Shown here one piece after another: positions 56,043 through 64,000 of a DNA stretch of 64,000 nucleotides. The DNA is taken from positions 124,001 through 188,000 of the forward strand of contig NZ_JAMJPL010000006.1 of NCBI RefSeq assembly GCF_023555055.1, given 5' to 3'. Below the pieces are notes generated by a model. It was not told the origin of the DNA. It was given only the letters and a program-made list of their open reading frames with translations, and searched no databases. Positions within the stretch are counted from its first letter, which is position 1, and every line of letters starts with the position of its first letter. The position numbers and the translations under genes were made by a program. This DNA is from Marinobacter sp. ATCH36 (GTDB lineage: Bacteria; Pseudomonadota; Gammaproteobacteria; Pseudomonadales; Oleiphilaceae).

Positions 56043-56687
56043 TCAGCGTATGAAAGGATTCAGTAACCGGGTGAAGGTGCCGGTGAGTTTTACGGGTGCG
56101 CTCAGTACCGACAGGGTGATGCAGTCTTCGCAACCGACGGCAACAGGCTTGTGCTCATCTTCCTGGTTGAGAACGACAAAATCCCATTGGTTGAACACGC
56201 CTTTCTGATCAGCAAACGCACCCTGAAGCACGATGGTTGTCTCGTCGCCACGGTGGGTGTGGGCAGGGGCCTTACCACCAGCCGCCAACTTCTGCAGCAC
56301 AACCTGTTCGCTCTGGCCCGGGAATCGTTCGCTGATATCCAGCACACTGACATCGCCCAGCTGACGTTTCCAGGGCAGGTCGTTCAGGTTATCACCCAAC
56401 AACTTCTGCAGCGGGCTCTTACGCTTGGCCTGCGAGCTGATGTACTGCTCGGTCATATCCGGCTCGCTGTCAATGCGCGACAGGATGGAATCGAACATGT
56501 CAGAGGAAACACCCACCTGGGGCTGGCTTTCCATCATCACAGCACCCAGGCTGTCGAGCGTGTCAACGCGGCTGCGACAGTGAGAGCACTGGTCCAGATG
56601 AAGGCGAATACACAACGCGTGGGGCTCACTGAGATTGCCCGCACTGTATTCCATCAGGGTTAATGTGTCTGGATGATGCCGTGTCAT
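56043..56687 (-). CDS. chrR: ChrR-type zinc anti-sigma factor
   Basis: A 214-residue anti-sigma factor: an N-terminal zinc-binding anti-sigma domain with His30-X3-Cys34-X2-Cys37 (LHLDQCSHC) and a C-terminal cupin domain (HTHRGDETTIVLQGAFAD). In Rhodobacter ChrR holds the ECF sigma RpoE inactive until singlet oxygen triggers release. Overlaps the sigma gene by ATGA, the usual arrangement of cognate pairs. Whether the signal is singlet oxygen here is inference. Confidence 0.92.
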   Translation of the reverse strand: MTRHHPDTLTLMEYSAGNLSEPHALCIRLHLDQCSHCRSRVDTLDSLGAVMMESQPQVGVSSDMFDSILSRIDSEPDMTEQYISSQAKRKSPLQKLLGDNLNDLPWKRQLGDVSVLDISERFPGQSEQVVLQKLAAGGKAPAHTHRGDETTIVLQGAFADQKGVFNQWDFVVLNQEDEHKPVAVGCEDCITLSVLSAPVKLTGTFTRLLNPFIR

Positions 56688-57331
56688 ACGTTCTGATCCT
56701 GCAGAATCACTTTCAGTTTGTTCAATGCCAGGCGGACCCGACTTTTAACGGTGCCCAGCGGAATATTAAGCTCGTCGGCCACCATCTGGTGCGACTTGCT
56801 TTCCATGTATACCTTAGCAATAACGGTAATCTGTTCTTCCGGGAGGTGGCTGAGAGATTCCCTGACCCGTCGCTCTGACATCAGGCGGTGCAGCGATGTA
56901 ACCGGCTCATCCTCGTTTTCACCGGGAATCTGCCACAGATCTTCGGTTTCGACCGGCATCTCTGCGCTGGTGCGCTTCATCTTGCGCAACATATCAATGC
57001 GTTGGTTGCGGGCGATGGTAAAAATCCAGGTGGATGCGGCGGCCTTGCGCCAGTCGTAGAGACACGAGCGGCGCCAGATCGATACAAAGACCTCCTGGAC
57101 CAGCTCTTCGGCATGACTCGCCAGGCCGTTAGCCATGGCGTAGTACTTGATTTGCGGGCCAAAATGTTCGAACAGAGCATGGTAGGCCTGGCGGTCTTGG
57201 TTCTTTCCCACCTTTTCCAGCATCTGGCTCCAGGGATCCTTGCGGCCCTCGGCCCGTGCCGGTTTCTGATCCAGTGTGGTCACCGGACGCTCCTTGACTG
57301 TTGCATGATTTGAAATTGTTCTATTCATCAT
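56684..57331 (-). CDS. rpoE: ECF sigma factor (RpoE, ChrR-associated)
   Basis: A ~215-residue group IV sigma factor: region 2 (HAEELVQEVFVSIWRRS, TWIFTIARNQRIDMLRKMKR) and region 4 (LPEEQITVIAKVYMESKSH, LNIPLGTVKSRVRLALNKLK). Possible starts are 57340 (GTG), 57331 and 57328 (ATG); I chose 57331. Paired with ChrR, it belongs to the ECF11-type photooxidative-stress sigmas. This is not the envelope-stress RpoE of E. coli despite the shared name. Confidence 0.9.
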   Translation of the reverse strand: MMNRTISNHATVKERPVTTLDQKPARAEGRKDPWSQMLEKVGKNQDRQAYHALFEHFGPQIKYYAMANGLASHAEELVQEVFVSIWRRSCLYDWRKAAASTWIFTIARNQRIDMLRKMKRTSAEMPVETEDLWQIPGENEDEPVTSLHRLMSERRVRESLSHLPEEQITVIAKVYMESKSHQMVADELNIPLGTVKSRVRLALNKLKVILQDQNV

Positions 57332-57364
57332 TCTATGCACTCGCCCCGAGTTTGTCAGTGTGTA

Positions 57365-57394
57365 TATCTACGGGGCAGAGAGACAGCCGGATCA
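57365..57394 (-). promoter_or_regulatory. possible autoregulatory ECF promoter of rpoE-chrR
   Basis: On the minus strand TGATCC (57389-57394) is followed after 18 bases by TAGATA (57365-57370), about 35 bases before the sigma gene. TGATCC is the known -35 element of ChrR-linked RpoE factors in Proteobacteria. Confidence 0.5.
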
Positions 57395-57442
57395 GCCTGG
57401 GGCAGTTTTTTGTGGCTTATTTTTTCGCTTTCCGGTCTCTGT

Positions 57443-59353
<1,911 letters not shown>

Positions 59354-59551
59354 TGGACTGTCCTGTGCCGAATCCGGAACCGGCATGGTGCCGGCGTATG
59401 GCGCTCATTGTATGGATTCCAATGGTCTGCTGAAAGAACTGCGCGGGAAAATCCGGCCCCCGACGCGATGATAGTCCTTTAGGTGTGCGAACTCCCCACC
59501 TACAATACCTCCAATACGAACAGGCCCCACAAGTAAATCCGGAGAGACGAA

Positions 59552-60433
59552 ATGACTGCACTGAACGACGGCTGGTTTACCGAAGTATTCCAGGACCAGG
59601 GAACTGCATTTTCCCTGCAGGTGAAGAAAAAACTGCACGAAGAGCAGACCGAGTTCCAGAAACTGGAAATCTGGGAAACGGAAACCTTCGGCAACCTGAT
59701 GGTATTGGACGGCTGCGTGATGCTCACCAGTCGCGACAACTTCCTCTATCACGAAATGATGACTCACCCGGCCCTGTTTACCCATAGGGATCCGAAGAAA
59801 GTTGTCATCGTCGGCGGTGGTGACTGTGGAACCCTGAAGGAAGTCCTCAAACATCCGGGCGTGGAAGAAGCCTGGCAGGTCGAAATCGACGAGCGCGTCA
59901 CCCGTAACTCCGAACAGTACTTTCCTGAACTGTGTGAATCCAATACCGATCCCCGCGCCAACTTCTTCTTCGGCGACGGCATCCAGTGGGTACGCGACGC
60001 CGTGCCCGAAAGCCTCGATGTCATCATCATCGACAGCACCGACCCGGTCGGCCCCGCCGAAGGCCTGTTCGCCCTCGACTTCTACCGCGACTGCATGATC
60101 GCCCTGCGCGACGGCGGCATCATTGTCCAGCAGAGCGAATCACCGCTGCTGCACACCAACACCATCATCAAGACCATCCACGACGACATGAAAAAGGCCG
60201 GCTTCGACCACGTCCGCACCTTGCCGTTCCCGCAACCGGTCTACCCCACCGGCTGGTGGAGCTGCACCATGGCAGGCAAGGAAAAGCCGGTGGTGTATTT
60301 CCGCGAAGAAGACGCCGACCAGCGTCCCTTTGTGACCCGTTACTACAACGCCGATATCCACCGTGGGGCTTTGGCGATGCCGCAGTTCATGGTGGATGCG
60401 TTGGAGGATAAGGTAATGTCAGACGAGGGCTAG
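59552..60433 (+). CDS. speE: polyamine aminopropyltransferase (spermidine synthase)
   Basis: Transfers aminopropyl from decarboxylated S-adenosylmethionine to putrescine. The 293 residues show QEFQKLEIWETETFGNLMV-like start (FQKLEIWETETFGNLMVLDG), the nucleotide loop VVIVGGGDCGTLKEVLKH, VEIDERVTRNSEQYFPE and the active-site IIDSTDPVGPAEGLF. GGAGA before the ATG. It is followed by repeat copy C and the convergent amt gene. Confidence 0.95.
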   Translation: MTALNDGWFTEVFQDQGTAFSLQVKKKLHEEQTEFQKLEIWETETFGNLMVLDGCVMLTSRDNFLYHEMMTHPALFTHRDPKKVVIVGGGDCGTLKEVLKHPGVEEAWQVEIDERVTRNSEQYFPELCESNTDPRANFFFGDGIQWVRDAVPESLDVIIIDSTDPVGPAEGLFALDFYRDCMIALRDGGIIVQQSESPLLHTNTIIKTIHDDMKKAGFDHVRTLPFPQPVYPTGWWSCTMAGKEKPVVYFREEDADQRPFVTRYYNADIHRGALAMPQFMVDALEDKVMSDEG

Positions 60434-60463
60434 TCCCTGGCTGGCGGAGGAGGTGGGAGGCCG

Positions 60464-60539
60464 CCTTTCCGGGATCGTCAAAAACAGGGATGTTTTTGTC
60501 GAGCGTACATGGACGTATTCACCGCGTATCCCGGAAAGG
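60464..60539 (+). repeat. inverted-repeat element, copy C
   Basis: Perfect 12-base arms (60464-60475, 60528-60539), with imperfect pairing outward to about 60441-60556, around a 52-base core. The core has a 7-base stem (60479-60485/60492-60498) with loop AGGGAT and a block 60502-60521 identical at 19/20 positions to 10721-10740 of copy A. Located between convergent speE and amt. Confidence 0.83.
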
Positions 60540-60589
60540 GGACCTGCCACCTCCGGCATACTCCCAAGCTGTTAACTGCAGACCCCAAT

Positions 60590-60620
60590 AAAAAAGGGGC
60601 ACCCGCAGGCGCCCCCTTTT
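60590..60620 (-). terminator. intrinsic terminator of glnK-amt
   Basis: On the minus strand GGGGCGCC pairs with GGTGCCCC (one G-U) around a TGCG loop, flanked by As and followed by TTTTTTATT. It is 21 bases past the amt stop. Confidence 0.9.
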
Positions 60621-60641
60621 CAGATCCAGTGTCAGCCAATA

Positions 60642-61922
60642 TTACTTGCTGCTGACAAACTCCGGATAGGCCTCCATACCACACTCGGACAGATCCACAC
60701 CTTCGTACTCTTCCTCTTCGGTAACCCGGATACCCATAACCGCCTTGAGGATGCCCCAGACAATCAGGCTGGTTACGAAAACCCAGATGAAGATGGTAAG
60801 CATGCCGACCAGCTGGCCCATAAAGGTTGCGTCTGCGTCGGACAGGAGAACCGCGAAGATACCCCAGATACCAACCACACCGTGCACCGAGATAGCACCA
60901 ACCGGATCATCGATGCGAATCTTGTCCAGAGTCACGATCGAGAACACCACGATGATACCGCCGATGGCGCCGATGATGGCTGCCAGTAGGGGCGACGGGT
61001 CAGCAGGCTCAGCCGTGATGGCCACCAGGCCAGCCAGCGCGCCGTTCAGGGCCATCGTCAGGTCAGCTTTGCCAAACATGATGCGGCCGACGATCAGGGC
61101 TGCAATGAGACCACCGGAAGCGGCCGCATTGGTGTTCAGGAACACGTTGGCTACCTCGTTGGCAACACCAATACCACCCAGCTTCAGGGTAGAACCGCCG
61201 TTGAAGCCGAACCAGCCCATCCACAGAATGAACATGCCGAGGGTAGCCAGGGGCAGGTTTGCACCCGGGAATGCCTTGATCTGACCGTCTGCACCGTACT
61301 TTCCTTTACGGGCGCCCAGCAGAATAACGCCTGCCAAGGCAGCTGCCGCACCAGCCATGTGCACAATGCCGGAACCGGCGTAGTCGCTGTAGTTAAGCTC
61401 GTACATGCCGAAAACCGCGTCGCCGTTCCAGGTCCAGGCACCCTGCATCGGGTAGATGAAGCCACACATGACAACAGCAAATGCCAGGAAGGCCCAGAGC
61501 TTCATACGCTCAGCCACGGCACCAGAGACAATCGACATGGCAGTTGCAACGAACACCACCTGGAAGAAGAAGTCGGAAGCACCGGCGTATTCGCCCATCT
61601 CGCCGAAGCCAGCTTCGTTGGAGGCAGCGAGAACGCCGGCAATGGCCGCGTCATCCATTTGTGCAACCGTGGTAACACCGCTGAGGAAGAGGCCGCCGCC
61701 ATACATGATGTCGTAACCGCAGATCAGGTACATGGTACAGGCCACGGCAAACAGGGAGACGTTCTTGGTCAGGATTTCGGTGGTGTTCTTGGCACGCACC
61801 AGACCTGCTTCGAGCATCGAGAAGCCCGCGGCCATCCACATGACCAGGGCACCGCAAATCAGGAAGTAGAAGGTATCCAGTGCATACTGGAGTTCAAAAA
61901 TATGATTAAGATTGCTTTCCAT
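60642..61922 (-). CDS. amtB: ammonium transporter
   Basis: Eleven-helix ammonium channel of the inner membrane, 426 residues, with family motifs AGFSMLEAGLVRAKN, DSAGSGIVHMAGA-like YAGSGIVHMAGAAAALAG, WFGFNGGSTLKL and TEEEEYEGVDLSECG at the cytoplasmic tail. The first helix begins within 20 residues without a cleaved signal, and the sequence resembles the marine-type subfamily. It follows glnK by 71 bases; the PII protein binds and closes the channel when nitrogen is ample. Confidence 0.95.
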   Translation of the reverse strand: MESNLNHIFELQYALDTFYFLICGALVMWMAAGFSMLEAGLVRAKNTTEILTKNVSLFAVACTMYLICGYDIMYGGGLFLSGVTTVAQMDDAAIAGVLAASNEAGFGEMGEYAGASDFFFQVVFVATAMSIVSGAVAERMKLWAFLAFAVVMCGFIYPMQGAWTWNGDAVFGMYELNYSDYAGSGIVHMAGAAAALAGVILLGARKGKYGADGQIKAFPGANLPLATLGMFILWMGWFGFNGGSTLKLGGIGVANEVANVFLNTNAAASGGLIAALIVGRIMFGKADLTMALNGALAGLVAITAEPADPSPLLAAIIGAIGGIIVVFSIVTLDKIRIDDPVGAISVHGVVGIWGIFAVLLSDADATFMGQLVGMLTIFIWVFVTSLIVWGILKAVMGIRVTEEEEYEGVDLSECGMEAYPEFVSSK

Positions 61923-61993
61923 GTGAAGCCCTCCGCACGAGGCTTTTCAAGTTATAAGTTTTTGCGTTGGCTGTCTGATTGATCAGGCTGTGA

Positions 61994-62356
<363 letters not shown>

Positions 62357-62443
62357 TCAACATATGGAACTCATCGGCCCGTTGTTGAGCTCGGGATGCT
62401 GCCACCTCGCACACCAATTGTGCGGATTGCGTACAAGGCTTTT

Positions 62444-62459
62444 AGCATCGTGTGTGCCA
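62444..62459 (-). promoter_or_regulatory. sigma-54 promoter of glnK-amt
   Basis: On the minus strand TGGCACACACGATGCT matches the sigma-54 consensus with GG and GC ten bases apart (-24/-12). The only core deviation is ATGC for TTGC. It is 111 bases before the glnK start. Confidence 0.8.
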
Positions 62460-62523
62460 ACGCAAAAAAATATATTTATATCAATATCTTAAGTACATGC
62501 TGATCCAAAATGGACCGCCATGA

Positions 62524-62540
62524 TGCACCAATTTGGGGCC
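62524..62540 (-). promoter_or_regulatory. NtrC-like enhancer site, proximal
   Basis: TGCACCAATTTGGGGCC agrees with the E. coli glnA-type NtrC site at 12 of 17 positions including both half-site cores. It is about 65-80 bases upstream of the -24 element of the sigma-54 promoter, a usual enhancer distance. Confidence 0.6.
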
Positions 62541-62553
62541 TGACTGTCTAAAG

Positions 62554-62570
62554 CGAACCAAAATGATGCA
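62554..62570 (-). promoter_or_regulatory. NtrC-like enhancer site, distal
   Basis: Read on the minus strand, TGCATCATTTTGGTTCG matches the NtrC site at 12 of 17 positions. It lies 30 bases (about three helical turns, centre to centre) from the proximal site, which would favour cooperative binding. The rest of the 383-base glnK-ubiK gap holds no gene I can support. Confidence 0.5.
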
Positions 62571-62715
62571 CAAGACAGGGGCAGGCACTACAAGGTTGCC
62601 ACAGTCGCATTATACTGCCGATACCGTACAGTATGGCAAAGCAGGCAATGTGTTACACTTCTGACTTTGGCACCGGTATCAGATCCGGACAGAGTTCGAG
62701 CCAGTGAGGTGATTT

Positions 62716-62970
62716 GTGAAAGGTCCGCAGGATTTCTTTACCCAACTCCAGGGCCAGTTTGGCCAGTTTGTTCCAGACATGGCCCGTGCCGCCCGAGAGG
62801 ATTTCGAGGCCCAGGCCCGGGCAACGGTAATGACCGTACTATCGCGCCTTGAGCTGGTGACTCGTGAAGAGTTTGATGCTCAGCAGGCGGTACTGATGAA
62901 AACCCGGGAGAAAGTCGAGGCGCTCGAAAAGCGCGTGGCCGAGCTGGAACGGCAATCCCCGAACAGCTGA
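62716..62970 (+). CDS. ubiK: UbiK (YqiC) ubiquinone biosynthesis accessory factor
   Basis: An 84-residue helical protein of the BMFP/UbiK family: N-terminal amphipathic helix DFFTQLQGQFGQFVPDMARA and a C-terminal coiled coil (REEFDAQQAVLMKTREKVEA). UbiK binds the COQ9-like UbiJ and lipids to assist the aerobic steps of ubiquinone synthesis. Start is GTG with GAGG seven bases upstream. It usually precedes comM, as here. Confidence 0.92.
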   Translation: MKGPQDFFTQLQGQFGQFVPDMARAAREDFEAQARATVMTVLSRLELVTREEFDAQQAVLMKTREKVEALEKRVAELERQSPNS

Positions 62971-63029
62971 CTGGCAGGAAGCCCGTCAAGCGGCTGAGCC
63001 GCTGATACCCGTCACCATGGAAGGTTTTT

Positions 63030-64000
63030 ATGTTTGCCGTCGTCCATACCCGCGCCAGCATCGGCGTCTCCGCTCCATCCGTTACCGTTGAAGTTCATCT
63101 ATCTGGCGGTTTGCCTGCGCTTTCCATTGTCGGACTTCCTGAAACCGGGGTTCGGGAGAGCCGCGAGCGTGTTCGTAGTGCACTGCTCAATGCCGGTTTC
63201 GAGTTTCCCGCCCGCCGAATAACCATTAATCTGGCCCCTGCTGATTTGCCCAAGGAGGGCGGTCGTTTCGACCTGCCTATTGCCTTGGGTATTCTTGCCG
63301 CCTCGGGTCAGATTCCGGCCGAAAGCCTTGCTCAATACGAGTGTGTGGGGGAGTTGTCCCTTGACGGTGCACTGCGCCCCCTCAAAGGTGTGCTTCCCGC
63401 TGTATTGGCCGCGCGTGGTGAGGGGCGGCAATTGCTGGTTCCCCAGGCTAATGCAGCCGAAGCCGCTCTTGCCAGCCAGGACGATGTGCTGCCGGCCGGT
63501 CATTTGCTGACGGTGTGTGAGCATTTGTGTGAGCGGGCACGTATTTCACCTGTGTCTGCGGCTATTCCGGAGCAAAGTGTCAGGCCTGGCCCTGACCTGG
63601 TCGATGTGCGGGGCCAGGCCGTGCCGCGCAGAGCGTTGGAGATCGCCGCAGCCGGAGGGCACAATCTGCTGATGTTTGGCCCGCCGGGAACCGGGAAAAG
63701 TATGCTCGCCAGCCGATTGCCCGGCATCCTGCCACCGTTGACCCTGGAGTCTGCGCTGGAGGTAGCCAGCATCCATTCCGTGGCTGGCATGCCGGTTGAA
63801 GACGGAGACTGGTGCCGGCCGCCTTACCGGGCGCCCCATCATACCGCCTCGTCCGTCGCCATGGTTGGCGGTGGAGGTAGCCCGCGGCCCGGTGAAATCT
63901 CGCTGGCCCATAGTGGTGTATTGTTTCTCGACGAATTGCCGGAATTCGGACGACGTGTGCTGGAAGTGCTGAGAGAACCCATGGAATCTGGTGAGATTGC
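63030..64000 (+). CDS. comM: ComM/YifB Mg-chelatase-like AAA+ protein, 5' part
   Basis: The first ~323 codons of a ~500-residue protein, running past the window end without a stop. ATG at 63030 has GGAAGG six bases upstream. N-terminal Lon-like domain ([39 protein letters not shown]), then an AAA+ domain with Walker [13 protein letters not shown] and Walker [12 protein letters not shown]. ComM is a helicase promoting branch migration in natural transformation; other bacteria without competence also keep it. Confidence 0.95.
   Translation, partial: MFAVVHTRASIGVSAPSVTVEVHLSGGLPALSIVGLPETGVRESRERVRSALLNAGFEFPARRITINLAPADLPKEGGRFDLPIALGILAASGQIPAESLAQYECVGELSLDGALRPLKGVLPAVLAARGEGRQLLVPQANAAEAALASQDDVLPAGHLLTVCEHLCERARISPVSAAIPEQSVRPGPDLVDVRGQAVPRRALEIAAAGGHNLLMFGPPGTGKSMLASRLPGILPPLTLESALEVASIHSVAGMPVEDGDWCRPPYRAPHHTASSVAMVGGGGSPRPGEISLAHSGVLFLDELPEFGRRVLEVLREPMESGEI

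Overview
The window is a continuous, gene-dense stretch of a gammaproteobacterial chromosome. Gene content and order resemble the Pseudomonas algQ-dsb / trxA-rho / ubiD / hemCDXY-algRZ-argH / cyaA-lysA-dapF-xerC neighbourhood. Together with DUF2789, TIGR02444, a PlpD-type patatin and a marine-type ammonium transporter, this suggests Marinobacter or a close marine relative. The genus is an inference; the class is well supported. I see no rRNA, tRNA, IS element, prophage or CRISPR array.

Layout. 1-8.4 kb: 3' end of tex, gshA, a periplasmic FliL-like protein, dsbB, algQ/rsd, an FKBP lipoprotein, two small conserved proteins and an ABC-F ATPase. 8.4-17.7 kb: ppx diverging from trxA, a molybdopterin cluster (moaB-moeA-moaD-moaE), rho, and ubiD followed directly by a ferredoxin-fused flavin reductase. 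17.9-25.4 kb: the hemC-hemD-hemX-hemY operon, downstream of algZ-algR on the same strand, with argH diverging. 25.4-36.7 kb: a degenerate PAS-GGDEF-EAL protein, cyaA, and a lptM-lysA-dapF-DUF484-xerC-diguanylate cyclase run. 36.7-46.6 kb: a DUF2789 gene, a BvgS-like kinase without receiver, two poorly known proteins, a PlpD-type patatin/porin fusion, a GntR regulator, cardiolipin synthase and an AraC regulator. 46.7-55.1 kb: an unannotated 30-codon gene with its own terminator, an esterase, a beta-propeller protein, a hotdog thioesterase, a quinone reductase, a cation/proton antiporter, tcdA and an acyl-CoA dehydrogenase. 55.3-64 kb: an SDR convergent with an ECF sigma factor/ChrR pair, speA and speE divergent, glnK-amt with a sigma-54 promoter and NtrC-like sites, ubiK, and the 5' part of comM running off the end.

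Most genes are housekeeping, in short translationally coupled operons: heme and molybdopterin synthesis, lysine and cell wall precursors, polyamines, nitrogen uptake, and second messengers (cAMP, c-di-GMP).

The least explained features are non-coding or very small. Three intergenic elements have outer inverted-repeat arms that differ between copies but a shared internal block, which looks like an undescribed structured repeat family. A fourth nested hairpin has a different core. The 30-residue ORF has a near-perfect ribosome binding site and a textbook terminator.
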